NCBI RefSeq assembly: GCF_002215495.1
Contig: NZ_CP021378.1
Coordinates: forward strand, 1,014,417 to 1,078,416
Source of the DNA: Porphyrobacter sp. CACIAM 03H1
GTDB taxonomy: Bacteria; Pseudomonadota; Alphaproteobacteria; Sphingomonadales; Sphingomonadaceae
Direction: 5' to 3'
Length of the DNA: 64,000 nucleotides
Shown: positions 1 to 10,391 of the stretch, piece by piece
Layout of the letters: the number at the start of each line of letters is the position of its first letter
How positions within the stretch are numbered: position 1 is the first letter of the stretch
Position numbers and translations under genes: made by a program
The notes under the pieces: generated by a model
The model's input: only the letters and a program-made list of their open reading frames with translations
Told to the model about the DNA's origin: nothing
The model's database searches: none

Positions 1-1557
<1,557 letters not shown>

Positions 1558-1576
1558 CCTTGCGCGCGGACCGGCG

Positions 1577-2779
1577 ATGATGCGCGGCATGATCCGCCGC
1601 CTCCTCGCCGCCCTCGCTTGCCTCACCGCCGCGCCGCTTGCCGCGCAGGACGCGCCTCCACCCGCCACCGTGGTCGTCTATTTCGACCAGCAGACGGTCC
1701 GCCCGCTGATCGTCGAGGGGTTGGCGAACAAGGAGAGGGGCCGCGCCGTGGAGGCGAATGATCCGGTGCGGATCGCCTCGATCTCGAAGCTGATCATGGC
1801 GCTCACCGCGCTCAGGCTGATGGACGAGGGCAAGGTCGATTTGGACCGCGATGTCTCGGACTATCTCGGTTGGAGGCTGCGCTCGCCCCATCACCCCGAC
1901 GCGCCCGTCACCCTCGCCCACCTACTGATGCACCGCGCCGGGCTGTCGGATGCGGCTGGCTACTCGATCCCGCTCGGCGCAAGCCTAGAGGCGAAGCTCG
2001 CCGACCCTGCCGCGTGGCGCGATGTCGGGCCTCCGGGCGCGGCGGCGTTCGAATATGCGAACCTCGGCTCGCCCGTCGTTGCGACCGTGCTGGAGGCGGC
2101 CTCGGGCGAGCGCTACGACCGGCTGGTCGAGCGGCTGGTGTTCAAGCCACTGGGCGTGAAGGCTTGCTTAAACTGGATCGGCTGCGGCCCGGACATGGAG
2201 GTCCGTGCCGTCACCCTCTACCGCCACACTGGCGAAGTCGCGGCAGATGGTACCGACCGTCTGCCACCCGCCTGCACGATTCCGTTGGCCGAGGGGCAGG
2301 CGTGCGATCTCGATGCCTATGTCCCCGGCACCAATGCCTCGATCTTCTCGCCGCAAGGGGGCGTGCGGATCGGGATGATGGACTTGGCGAAGATCGGGCA
2401 GGCGTTGGCGCGCGGACCCAGATCAGGCTTGCTCAGCGACGCGGGCTTCGAGCGGCTCGCCACGTCCGCCTTCGAGGGCAGAACCGGCGCGACCCGAATG
2501 TTCTGTCACTATGGGCTTGGCTTCCAACTCCTCCAGAGAGTGGGCGTCTCCTCTGACTGCGACGACGGTCTGTTTGCGAACGGCGGACCATTCGTAGGTC
2601 ACTCGGGGGAAGCCTACGGGCTCCTCTCGGGCCTATGGATCGAAGCCGGGAGTTATGGAGGTGTCGTCTATTTCACTACCGAGGCCCCGCCGCCACCGGG
2701 GGGAGAGGACACCGGCAATTTTACCCAAGCCGAAAAGGCGCTGATGGCGCGCGCGCTGGAGATGGTGGGGGAGCCATAA
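1577..2779 (+). CDS. Exported serine hydrolase of the beta-lactamase/class C family
   Basis: The protein starts with a clear signal peptide (hydrophobic stretch ending ...APLAAQ), so it acts in the periplasm. The body has the three penicillin-binding-protein-like motifs: SxxK (SISK near residue 73), a Tyr-x-Asn motif (YANLG) and a late HSG motif (GHSGEAYG) replacing KTG. This is the standard layout of COG1680 esterases, D-aminopeptidases and beta-lactamase-like hydrolases, and the 400-residue length fits. The exact substrate cannot be read from sequence. The start is either ATG 1577 or ATG 1589; both keep the signal peptide. A dispersed palindromic repeat follows immediately and may end transcription. 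Confidence 0.85.
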   Translation: MMRGMIRRLLAALACLTAAPLAAQDAPPPATVVVYFDQQTVRPLIVEGLANKERGRAVEANDPVRIASISKLIMALTALRLMDEGKVDLDRDVSDYLGWRLRSPHHPDAPVTLAHLLMHRAGLSDAAGYSIPLGASLEAKLADPAAWRDVGPPGAAAFEYANLGSPVVATVLEAASGERYDRLVERLVFKPLGVKACLNWIGCGPDMEVRAVTLYRHTGEVAADGTDRLPPACTIPLAEGQACDLDAYVPGTNASIFSPQGGVRIGMMDLAKIGQALARGPRSGLLSDAGFERLATSAFEGRTGATRMFCHYGLGFQLLQRVGVSSDCDDGLFANGGPFVGHSGEAYGLLSGLWIEAGSYGGVVYFTTEAPPPPGGEDTGNFTQAEKALMARALEMVGEP

Positions 2780-2782
2780 TCC

Positions 2783-2847
2783 CGTTCGTGTCGAGCGTAG
2801 TCGAGACACCCGGAAAGGGGCCTCTCGACTACGCTCGAGCCGAACGG
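2783..2847. repeat. Dispersed palindromic repeat, family A copy 1
   Basis: Two arms, CGTTCGTGTCGAGCGTAG and CTACGCTCGAGCCGAACG, face each other around a short spacer and can form a long hairpin. Related copies lie at 48697-48764 and 51215-51280. This copy sits between the convergent serine hydrolase and antiporter genes and could work as a bidirectional transcription end. Confidence 0.8.
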
Positions 2848-2861
2848 AATTTGGGGCGGGC

Positions 2862-4061
2862 CTAAGCCTCCGCCTTCACCCGCTCGCCCAGCTTCGCGAT
2901 GAGCGGCGTCGCGAAAGGCTTGGTCAGCATCGTGCTGCCCACCGCCATCAGCAGCAGTGCGGTGAAGGTGGTGGGCGTGATCACCTGTTTGTCGAGCAGG
3001 ATGTTGGCGAAGATGATCATGATCAGCGCCTTGGTCTGGAGCAGCCAGCCGATCAGGCTCGCCTCGGTGCGGCTCCAGCCGAGCAGCCGCCCGGCGATGT
3101 GGACACCCAGCAGCTTGCCGCCCACCGCCGCCACAAGCAGCAGCGCGGCGACGCCGAAGACGGCGAGCCCGCCGCCCTCCCACTGGGTCCTGAGGCCCGT
3201 CGAGAGGAAGAACACCGGCATGATCGTGAGCAGCACGATGTTGCGGAAGCGGTCCATCGCCTCGTGGCCGAACCACCTGGCGTCGAGCACCACGCCCGCA
3301 AGGAAGGCGCCGACCATGTAGTGCAGGCCCGACCAGTCGCCCGCCAGCCCGCATACCGCCAGCCAGATCAGGCCCACCGGCCAGCGGTCCGCCTCGGACA
3401 GACGCGCCATCAGCCAGCGCACGGCGAGCGCGGCCAGCGCGAAGCCCACGAGGAACACCGCCTGCCGCCCGATCCGCTCCCAATCGAGCAGGATGATCGC
3501 CAGCACGCCCCAGATCGCGATGTCGTCGAGGCTGGCGTAGCGAAGGATGCGCTGGCCCATCTGTTCGCGCAGGATGCCGAGCTTCTCCATCAGCAGCACG
3601 AGGATCGGAAGCGCCGTCACCGCGCAGGCCATGCCGATGCCGAGCAGCGCCTGCCAGTATTGCCCGTTCGGCCCGCGCCAGCCGGGGAATTGCAGGATCA
3701 CCGCCGCCGCCGCCGTTCCCGCCAGCAGCGGCATCCCCAGCGCGAGGCCCGCGGTCAGCCCCGTCTCGCCGCGGTGCTTCCACGCCTGGGAGAGGTCGAG
3801 CTCGATCCCGGCGATCCACACGAACAGCATCACCGCCCACCACGCCACGCCGTTCAGCGCCACGATCACGTCCGGCCGGAAGACGAAGGCGTAGTAGTCG
3901 GGAAACACCGCGCCGAGCACGCCCGGCCCCAGCAGGATGCCGCCCACGATCTGCACCACCACCAGCGGCGCCCAATGGTCGGTGCGCAGCAGCCGCCACA
4001 CGAGCCACGGCACGGCAAAGATGATCGTCAGGGCGATCAGGTAGATTTCGGTGAGGTTCAT
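2862..4061 (-). CDS. Cation/proton antiporter of the CPA2 (KefB-like) type
   Basis: An integral inner-membrane protein of about 399 residues with roughly a dozen hydrophobic segments and no soluble RCK/TrkA domain. The order of segments and the conserved patch ALPILVLLMEKLGI, with its helix-breaking prolines, are those of Na+/H+ exchanger-domain antiporters. I chose ATG 4061 because the product then starts directly with the first membrane helix (MNLTEIYLIALTIIF); a longer start at 4100 would add a basic tail running towards the glycine riboswitch region. Ion specificity (Na+ or K+) cannot be told. It is divergent from the gcv operon and convergent with the serine hydrolase. Confidence 0.85.
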   Translation of the reverse strand: MNLTEIYLIALTIIFAVPWLVWRLLRTDHWAPLVVVQIVGGILLGPGVLGAVFPDYYAFVFRPDVIVALNGVAWWAVMLFVWIAGIELDLSQAWKHRGETGLTAGLALGMPLLAGTAAAAVILQFPGWRGPNGQYWQALLGIGMACAVTALPILVLLMEKLGILREQMGQRILRYASLDDIAIWGVLAIILLDWERIGRQAVFLVGFALAALAVRWLMARLSEADRWPVGLIWLAVCGLAGDWSGLHYMVGAFLAGVVLDARWFGHEAMDRFRNIVLLTIMPVFFLSTGLRTQWEGGGLAVFGVAALLLVAAVGGKLLGVHIAGRLLGWSRTEASLIGWLLQTKALIMIIFANILLDKQVITPTTFTALLLMAVGSTMLTKPFATPLIAKLGERVKAEA

Positions 4062-4197
4062 CCCGCGCCGATGTCTATTCAGCCGGCCCGCCCCGCGCAA
4101 ATGCGTTTTTCACACGGCAAACCGGCGATCGCCCGATTGACGCGGTGCAGCAATTCGGACAGGGCAGGGGCGTCTTCCGCCCGAGGAGCGATTCTCG

Positions 4198-4412
4198 TGC
4201 GGGCAGGCGAGCGGGAGAGCCCGATGCCCTTCGCGAAAGGGCAGAGGCGCCGAAGGAGCAACCGCCCCGGAAACTCTCAGGCCACCGGACCGCTCGGCTG
4301 CATGACACTCTGGAAAGCGTCCCGGACCCGTCCGGGACCACCGAAGGGGAGGCTGGCCGCCCGCGCGGCCCGCCGAAGCTCTCAGGTCACCCGACAGAGG
4401 GGGCAGTTATCG
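4198..4412 (+). ncRNA. Tandem glycine riboswitch (two aptamers) upstream of gcvT
   Basis: Two consecutive aptamers of the gcvT type are visible. The first runs from about 4198 to 4296: a GCGGGAGAGCC entry, GGCGCCGAAGGAGCAA, then AAACTCTCAGGC. The second runs from about 4305 to 4410: CTCTGGAAAGCG, CACCGAAGGGGAGG, then AAGCTCTCAGGTCACCCGAC. GCCGAAGG and CTCTCAGG are the conserved core words of glycine aptamers. A short linker separates the two, as in known cooperative tandem switches. The switch precedes gcvT by about 50 bases and is expected to turn on the glycine cleavage operon when glycine is high. Boundaries are approximate. Confidence 0.95.
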
Positions 4413-4464
4413 GGTAGCGCGCCTGCGCTGCCGGACTGCCGTATTCTGCCCGGGAAGGCCCCTG

Positions 4465-5598
4465 ATGAGCGACCACGATACCGACGACACTCTCGAAAAC
4501 CTGCCGCTCGAGGCGCTGCCGCTCGATCCCTGGCATCGCGCGCGCGGTGCGCGGATGGTGCCTTTCGCAGGCTACGAGATGCCGATCCAGTACGAGGGCA
4601 TCGTCGCCGAGCATACCTGGACGCGCGAGAGCGCGGGCCTGTTCGATGTCTCGCACATGGGCCAGCTGGTGCTTTCGGGCGAAGGGCTCGATGCCGCTGT
4701 CGAAGCCGTGCTGCCGATCGACCTGACGACGCTCAAGCCCGGCGCGCAGCGCTATTCGCTGCTGCTGGACGACGAGGGCGGCGTGCTCGACGACCTGATG
4801 GTCTCGCGGCTGGCGGATGGATCGCTCTACCTCGTGGTCAACGGCGCGACCAAGTGGGACGACATCGGCACCCTGCGCGAGGCCCTGTCGGACGACATCA
4901 CCCTCAACCATCTGGACGAGCACGCGCTGCTGGCGCTCCAGGGGCCGAAGGCGGTGGAGGCGCTCGCCCGCCACGTGCCGAATGCGGCGGCGCTCACCTT
5001 CATGAAGTTCGGCCAGTTCACCCTTGCGGGCCACCCGGTGCAGATCGCGCGGGCGGGCTACACCGGCGAGGACGGGTTCGAGATCTCGCTCCCCGCCGAA
5101 GCGGCGGCCGAAATCGCCGACCTGCTTTGCGGCGAGCCCGAGGTGAAGCCCATCGGATTGGGCGCGCGGGATTCGCTTCGGCTCGAGGCGGGGTTGCCGC
5201 TCTACGGCCACGATCTCTCACCGGAAACCTCGCCCATCGAGGCCGGGCTGATCTTCGGCATCAACAAGCGCCGCCGCACGGAAGGCGGCTTCCCCGGCGC
5301 GGATCGCATCAACCGCGAGATCGCCGAGGGCACTGGCCGCAAGTGGGTCGGCCTCAGGATCGAAGGCCGTCTGCCCGCCCGCGAAGGCGCCGAGGTCTTC
5401 GTCGGCAGCGATAAAGTCGGCATCGTCACCAGCGGCGGCTTTTCGCCCACGCTCGGCGCGCCCATCGCCATGGCCTATGTCGCCGCCGCCCATGCTGCCA
5501 CTGGCACCGCTCTCGAGGTGGAGGTCCGGGGCAAGCGCCTCGCCGCCACCGTCTCGCCCACACCTTTTGTCCCGCACCGCTATCACAGGGGGAACTGA
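4465..5598 (+). CDS. gcvT: Glycine cleavage system T protein (aminomethyltransferase)
   Basis: Transfers the methylene carbon of aminomethyl-lipoyl H protein to tetrahydrofolate and releases ammonia. Family signatures seen are VPFAGYEMPIQY near the N-terminus, SLLLDDEGGVLDDLM, RAGYTGEDGFEI and GLGARDSLRLEAGLPLYGHD, in the usual order, and 377 residues is the normal length. It is the first gene of gcvT-gcvH-gcvPA-gcvPB, separated from gcvH by 3 bases. It is preceded by a GGGAAGG Shine-Dalgarno-like stretch and by the tandem glycine riboswitch, so glycine-dependent regulation is expected. The enzyme is cytoplasmic. Confidence 0.97.
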   Translation: MSDHDTDDTLENLPLEALPLDPWHRARGARMVPFAGYEMPIQYEGIVAEHTWTRESAGLFDVSHMGQLVLSGEGLDAAVEAVLPIDLTTLKPGAQRYSLLLDDEGGVLDDLMVSRLADGSLYLVVNGATKWDDIGTLREALSDDITLNHLDEHALLALQGPKAVEALARHVPNAAALTFMKFGQFTLAGHPVQIARAGYTGEDGFEISLPAEAAAEIADLLCGEPEVKPIGLGARDSLRLEAGLPLYGHDLSPETSPIEAGLIFGINKRRRTEGGFPGADRINREIAEGTGRKWVGLRIEGRLPAREGAEVFVGSDKVGIVTSGGFSPTLGAPIAMAYVAAAHAATGTALEVEVRGKRLAATVSPTPFVPHRYHRGN

Positions 5599-5601
5599 AC
5601 C

Positions 5602-5973
5602 ATGCCGCGTTACTACACTGACGAACACGAATGGATCGACGTCGAGGATGACATCGCGACCGTCGGCATCACCGACTATGCGCAGGGCCAGCTCGGCGAC
5701 ATCGTCTTCGTCGAACTGCCCGAAGTCGGCGCGATGATCGAGCAGGGCAAGGACGCGGCCGTGGTCGAGTCCGTCAAGGCCGCCTCCGACGTCTACGCCC
5801 CGATCACCGGCGAGGTCACCGAGACCAATTCAGCGCTTGAAGACGACCCCTCGCTTGTCAATTCCGCGCCCGAGGACGGCGGCTGGTTCTTCAAGATGAC
5901 CATCGCCGATGCGGGCGAGCTCGACAAGCTGATGGACGAAGACGGCTACAAGGCCTTCGTCGAGAGCCTCTGA
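5602..5973 (+). CDS. gcvH: Glycine cleavage system H protein (lipoyl carrier)
   Basis: Shuttles the aminomethyl intermediate between the P, T and L proteins on a lipoyl arm. At 123 residues it is typical for GcvH, and it carries the lipoylation motif [14 protein letters not shown] with Lys59 as attachment site. The hallmark segments [20 protein letters not shown] and [10 protein letters not shown] are also present. It begins 3 bases after the gcvT stop and is the second gene of the riboswitch-controlled operon. No L protein (lpd) gene is nearby, which is normal because dihydrolipoamide dehydrogenase is shared with other complexes. Confidence 0.97.
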   Translation: MPRYYTDEHEWIDVEDDIATVGITDYAQGQLGDIVFVELPEVGAMIEQGKDAAVVESVKAASDVYAPITGEVTETNSALEDDPSLVNSAPEDGGWFFKMTIADAGELDKLMDEDGYKAFVESL

Positions 5974-6011
5974 CACCTCCCACCACCTCTCCAAGCCGAG
6001 GTTGAACACCC

Positions 6012-7385
6012 ATGCGCTACCTTCCTTTGACCGACACCGACCGGCAGGCGATGCTGGCGAAAATCGGCGCCGCGAGCATCGATGATCTGTTCGTCGATGT
6101 GCCGGAGGTCGCCCGTCTCGACGGGCCGATCCACGGGCTGCCGATGCACGCGAGCGAGATGGCGGTCGAACGCCACATGAAGGCGTTGGCGGCGAAGAAC
6201 CTGGTGGCAGGCGAGGTGCCCTTCTTCCTCGGCGCGGGGGCGTACCGGCACCATGTTCCGGCGAGCGTCGACACCATCATCCAGCGCGGCGAGTTCCTGA
6301 CCGCCTACACGCCCTACCAGCCCGAAATCGCGCAGGGCACGCTGCAGATGCTGTTCGAGTTCCAGACGCAGGTCGCCCGCCTCTATGGCTGCGCGGTGGC
6401 GAACGCCTCGCTCTATGACGGGTCGACCGCCTGCTGGGAGGCGGTGGCGATGGCGACCCGCGTGACCAAAAGGAAGCGCGCGGTGCTCTCGGGCGCGCTG
6501 CATCCGCACTATGCGCAAGTGGTGAAGACGATGGCGCACTTCACGGGTGACGAGATCGCCGATGCGCTCCCCGCGATCACCGCCGAACCGGATCTCGATG
6601 GCCTGATTGCCCGCATCGACGAGGAAACCGCCTGCGTCGTGGTGCAGTATCCCGACATTCTCGGCCGCATCTCCGACCTGACGCCGGTCGCCGAGGCCGC
6701 CCACGCCAAGGGCGCGCTTCTGATCGTCGTCAACACCGAACCCGTGGCACTCGGCGCGATCAGATCCCCGGGCGAGATGGGCGCCGACATCGTGGTGGGC
6801 GAGGGACAGTCGCTGGGCGTCGGCCTGCAATTCGGCGGGCCCTACCTCGGCCTCTTCGCGGTGCGCGATCCCAAGCACGTGCGCCAGATGCCGGGCCGCC
6901 TGTGCGGCGAGACCGTGGATGCCGAGGGCAAGCGCGGCTTCGTGCTCACCCTCTCGACCCGCGAGCAGCACATCCGCCGCGAGAAGGCGACCAGCAACAT
7001 CTGCACCAACTCGGGGCTGTGTGCGCTCGCCTTCACCGTGCACATGACGCTGCTGGGCGAGCGCGGCCTGCGCGAGCTGGCGGCGGAGAACCACCGCCTA
7101 GCCTGCCTCGCCGCCGACCGCCTCGCCAGGGTGCCGGGCGTGGAAGTGCTCAACAATGCCTTCTTCAACGAATTCACGCTGATGCTGGGCGGCAAGCCCG
7201 CGCGCGCCATCATCCGCGACCTAGCGGATCGCGGCGTGCTCGGCGGGGTGTCGCTCGGGCGGCTCTACCCGGGGGTCGAGGCGTTAGAGCACGCGCTGCT
7301 GGTCGCCGTCACCGAGACCACCACCGAGGAGGACATCGAGCGCCTCGCGCAGGAGCTGGAAGCCAGCATCAAGGAGACCGTGTGA
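6012..7385 (+). CDS. gcvPA: Glycine dehydrogenase (decarboxylating) subunit 1
   Basis: N-terminal half of the two-subunit P protein, which decarboxylates glycine and passes aminomethyl to GcvH. Family segments seen are [15 protein letters not shown] at the start, [31 protein letters not shown], and [14 protein letters not shown] further on. The 457 residues match GcvPA rather than the fused ~950-residue GcvP. This subunit lacks the PLP lysine, which is on GcvPB. Its TGA overlaps the ATG of gcvPB by one base (TGATG), so the two subunits are probably translationally coupled for equal production. Confidence 0.97.
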   Translation: MRYLPLTDTDRQAMLAKIGAASIDDLFVDVPEVARLDGPIHGLPMHASEMAVERHMKALAAKNLVAGEVPFFLGAGAYRHHVPASVDTIIQRGEFLTAYTPYQPEIAQGTLQMLFEFQTQVARLYGCAVANASLYDGSTACWEAVAMATRVTKRKRAVLSGALHPHYAQVVKTMAHFTGDEIADALPAITAEPDLDGLIARIDEETACVVVQYPDILGRISDLTPVAEAAHAKGALLIVVNTEPVALGAIRSPGEMGADIVVGEGQSLGVGLQFGGPYLGLFAVRDPKHVRQMPGRLCGETVDAEGKRGFVLTLSTREQHIRREKATSNICTNSGLCALAFTVHMTLLGERGLRELAAENHRLACLAADRLARVPGVEVLNNAFFNEFTLMLGGKPARAIIRDLADRGVLGGVSLGRLYPGVEALEHALLVAVTETTTEEDIERLAQELEASIKETV

Positions 7386-8941
7386 TGAACGCCCCCAACA
7401 AGAGCGGCTGGAAGCCCGAGATGCAGGTGTCCGACGACTGTTTCCACGGCGGCCCGGCCACCGTCACCGGCAATCGCGGGCTGATGCTGGAAGAACCGCT
7501 GCTGTTCGAAATCGGCCGTGCCGACGTGACCGGCGTCGATCTGCCGCCGGTCGATCCGGCTGCGCCCGTGCGCCTTGGCGGGCTTGCCCGCTCGGAGGCG
7601 ATCGGCCTTGTCGGCCTGACCGAGCCCGAGACCGTGCGCCACTACACCCGCCTGTCGCGCCAGAACTACGGGATCGACCTCGGCTTCTTCCCGCTGGGTT
7701 CGTGCACCATGAAGCACAACCCGCGCCTCAACGAGAAGATGGCGCGCCTGCCGGGCTTTGCGGATATCCACCCGCTCGCGCCGCAGAACGCGGTGCAGGG
7801 GGCGCTGGAGGTGATCCACCAGCTCGGCCAGTGGCTCTGCACCCTCACCGGGATGCCCGCCGTGGCCATGAGCCCCAAGGCGGGCGCCCATGGCGAGCTG
7901 TGCGGCATTCTCGCGATCCGCGCCGCCCACGAGGCGCGCGGTGACGCGCGCGAGGTGGTGCTGGTGCCCGAGAGCGCCCACGGCACCAACCCCGCCACCG
8001 CCGCCTTTGCCGGTTACCGCGTCGAGGACATCCCCGCGACCCCCGAAGGCCGCGTCGATGTGGCCGCGCTCAAGGCCCGCCTCGGTCCGGACGTGGCCGG
8101 GGTGATGATCACCAACCCCAACACCTGCGGCCTCTTCGAGAAGGACTTCCGCGAGATCGCCGACGCGGTCCACGCGGCGGGCGGATACGTCTATTGCGAC
8201 GGGGCCAACTTCAACGCCATCGTCGGCAAGGTGCGCCCGGGCGACCTTGGCGTGGATGCCATGCACATCAACCTCCACAAGACCTTCTCTACCCCGCATG
8301 GCGGCGGCGGGCCGGGTTCGGGGCCGGTGGTGCTGTCCGAGGCGCTCGCGCCCTTCGCGCCGCTGCCTTTCGTGCGCAAGGACGATGCCGGTGGCTTCTA
8401 CCTCGTCGAGGAGGAAAACCGCGAGGAGCGCGGCCCCAGCTTCGGCCGCATGACCGCCTTCCACGGCCAGATGGGCATGTTCACCCGCGCGCTCACCTAC
8501 ATGCTCAGCCACGGGGCCGACGGCCTCAAGCAGGTCGCCGAGGATGCGGTGCTCAACGCCAACTACATCCTGCGCAGCATGGAGGACATCCTCCACGCCC
8601 CCTTCGGCGCGAGCGGGCCGTGCATGCACGAGGCGCTGTTCGGCGATAAGGACTTCACCAATGGCCTCTCGACGCTCGATGTCGCCAAGGGCCTGATCGA
8701 CGAGGGCTACCACCCGATGACGGTCTATTTCCCGCTGGTGGTCCACGGCGCGATGCTGGTCGAGCCGACCGAGACCGAGAGCAAGGCCGCGATCGACCAG
8801 TTCATCGCCGCCTTCCGCGGTGTGGTGGAACGCGCGCTGGAAGGGGACGAGGCGCTGAAGCAGGCGCCCTACTACTCCCCCCGCCGCCGCCTCGACGAGA
8901 CGGCTGCGGCGCGGAAGCCGAAGCTGGCGTATGAGGGGTGA
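7385..8941 (+). CDS. gcvPB: Glycine dehydrogenase (decarboxylating) subunit 2
   Basis: C-terminal, PLP-carrying half of the split P protein; 518 residues. The cofactor lysine is in HINLHKTFSTPHGGGGPG (Lys299), and the glycine-rich substrate segment LGSCTMKHNPRLNEK is conserved. It also has the PESAHGTNPATAA segment. I set the start at ATG 7385, overlapping the gcvPA stop; the open frame continues further upstream, but that extension would lie antiparallel in sense to gcvPA codons and is not conserved-looking. It is the last gene of the gcv operon, followed by a dispersed palindromic repeat. Confidence 0.96.
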   Translation: MNAPNKSGWKPEMQVSDDCFHGGPATVTGNRGLMLEEPLLFEIGRADVTGVDLPPVDPAAPVRLGGLARSEAIGLVGLTEPETVRHYTRLSRQNYGIDLGFFPLGSCTMKHNPRLNEKMARLPGFADIHPLAPQNAVQGALEVIHQLGQWLCTLTGMPAVAMSPKAGAHGELCGILAIRAAHEARGDAREVVLVPESAHGTNPATAAFAGYRVEDIPATPEGRVDVAALKARLGPDVAGVMITNPNTCGLFEKDFREIADAVHAAGGYVYCDGANFNAIVGKVRPGDLGVDAMHINLHKTFSTPHGGGGPGSGPVVLSEALAPFAPLPFVRKDDAGGFYLVEEENREERGPSFGRMTAFHGQMGMFTRALTYMLSHGADGLKQVAEDAVLNANYILRSMEDILHAPFGASGPCMHEALFGDKDFTNGLSTLDVAKGLIDEGYHPMTVYFPLVVHGAMLVEPTETESKAAIDQFIAAFRGVVERALEGDEALKQAPYYSPRRRLDETAAARKPKLAYEG

Positions 8942-8954
8942 TTGAGCACAGGTT

Positions 8955-9052
8955 CCGTTCGTCCTGAGCTTGTCGGAAGACCGTCCTGTTCTTCCGGCCC
9001 GCGCAAGCGCCAGAAGGAAAGTGCAGGGCTTCGACAGGCTCAGCCCGAACGG
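8955..9052. repeat. Dispersed palindromic repeat, GTTCGTCCTGAGC family
   Basis: Arms CCGTTCGTCCTGAGCTTGTC and GACAGGCTCAGCCCGAACGG are near-perfect inverted copies around a spacer of about 57 bases. Translated, such copies give the familiar AEPVEA/RQAQDER shadow peptides seen in many proteobacterial genomes. It lies between the convergent gcvPB and flippase genes. Confidence 0.8.
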
Positions 9053-9055
9053 GGT

Positions 9056-10366
9056 TCAGATTTTTGGAGGGGCGGGCCGCTGGTCCGCCCCTTCCTCGTC
9101 CGGCTCCACCACCAGCCGGAACTGCCTGAGGTTCACGATCGCCACGTAGAAGCCGACCACCGCAAGGATGCTCGAGCCGAGCACCGCAAAGCCCGCCCCC
9201 TGCGCACCTTTCCAGTCGATCGCCATTTCCAGCATCAGCAGCGCGAGGATCGTCGGGAACAGCCGTACGAGGAAGGCGACATGCGCCTTGCCGGCCGAGA
9301 CCAGCAGGCTCTCGAGGCTCGCTCCGACCAGTTCGACCGCGCCGGCGATCGAGAGGATGATCATCGCCCAGTAGAAGCCGGTGAACTGCTCGCCCGCGAC
9401 CAGCGCGATGCCCTGGCGGCCGAACAGGATCGCGGTCACCACCGCCGTCACCCCGGCCATCGCGGCGATGTTGGCCATGCGCCGCGCGATCTCGACCGCC
9501 CCGTCGCGCGACTGGACGAGCTCGGGCAGGATCGCCTTGGAGATCGTCTGCGCGAGCGCGATCAGGGCCACGCCCAGCTGGTTGGCGATGCGGAAGCCGC
9601 CCGCGAGATAGGCCCCGCCGAAGGTGCCGACCAGCAGGATCATCACCTGCTTGCCCGCCACCGCGAGGCTGCCCGACATATTGGTCGACCACACGAAGCG
9701 CCACGCGTCGCGGTGCCGCGCGGGGATGGTCCGCAGGCTCACCGAGGCGAGGCTCACCGGCTGCACCCGGGCGGCCACCACCCACAGCGCGAGGAAGGTC
9801 AGGATCTCCGAGGCCGCATAGGCGAGGATGAAGCCGGTCACGTCCGGCATCAGCCACCATGCCAGCACCGAGCCGAGCGTGCGCACCACCGGCTGCACCG
9901 CCTCTGCCCCGGTCGCCTTGCCATAGGCCGAATGGAGGCGCAGGATGCCCGTAGGCGTGGTGCGGATCGTCGCCAGTGAGACGACGCAGAAGAACAGGGC
10001 CAGCCATAACAGCTCGCGCGGCACGTCGAGCCACAGCGGCGCGGTCATCACCACCAGCACCGACACCAGCGATCCGCCGACCACCGAGATCAGATCGAGC
10101 CCGACGGCAAAGCCCGTCGCCTCGCGCGCGCGGGCGAGATCGACGCCGGGCGCGTCCGGGTCCGCCCCCCAGCGCACGATGAACTGCCAGGTCTGGAAGC
10201 TCGAGAAGCCGACCATCGCCTGCGCCAGCGCGATGATGAGGGCGAAATGGCCGAAGCCCTCGGTCCCGAGCGTGCGGGCGGCGATCGCGAGGTAGATGAG
10301 GCTCAGCACCGCGTTGAATCCGCGTCCGCCCAGCAGCCAGCCCATGTTGGCGAAGACCCGCTTCAT
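9056..10366 (-). CDS. Polysaccharide/lipid-linked oligosaccharide flippase (MOP superfamily)
   Basis: A 436-residue integral membrane protein with about twelve to fourteen hydrophobic segments. It resembles Wzx/RfbX-type exporters, which move undecaprenyl- or lipid-linked sugars across the inner membrane. The N-terminus (LGGRGFNAVLSLIYLAIAARTLGTEGFGHFAL) has the arrangement typical of this family, in which helix 1 is followed by a basic patch and a Gly-rich turn. A good ribosome site (AAGGGTCACC) precedes ATG 10366. The nucleotidyltransferase gene lies 25 bases upstream in the same direction, so the pair probably makes and exports a sugar- or polyol-containing surface molecule; that link is inference. 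Confidence 0.85.
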   Translation of the reverse strand: MKRVFANMGWLLGGRGFNAVLSLIYLAIAARTLGTEGFGHFALIIALAQAMVGFSSFQTWQFIVRWGADPDAPGVDLARAREATGFAVGLDLISVVGGSLVSVLVVMTAPLWLDVPRELLWLALFFCVVSLATIRTTPTGILRLHSAYGKATGAEAVQPVVRTLGSVLAWWLMPDVTGFILAYAASEILTFLALWVVAARVQPVSLASVSLRTIPARHRDAWRFVWSTNMSGSLAVAGKQVMILLVGTFGGAYLAGGFRIANQLGVALIALAQTISKAILPELVQSRDGAVEIARRMANIAAMAGVTAVVTAILFGRQGIALVAGEQFTGFYWAMIILSIAGAVELVGASLESLLVSAGKAHVAFLVRLFPTILALLMLEMAIDWKGAQGAGFAVLGSSILAVVGFYVAIVNLRQFRLVVEPDEEGADQRPAPPKI

Positions 10367-10391
10367 GGTGACCCTTGTGCCTCGCGGAAAA

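Noticed and set aside
3099..5414. A 771-codon plus-strand open frame
   Set aside because: It runs antisense to the antiporter, crosses the glycine riboswitch and then reads gcvT in the wrong frame. Its translation is low-complexity Arg/His/Gln, typical of shadow frames in high-GC DNA.
8955..9052. Peptides such as VRAEPVEAL and RQAQDER read from this region
   Set aside because: These are translations of a dispersed palindromic repeat, not a protein.
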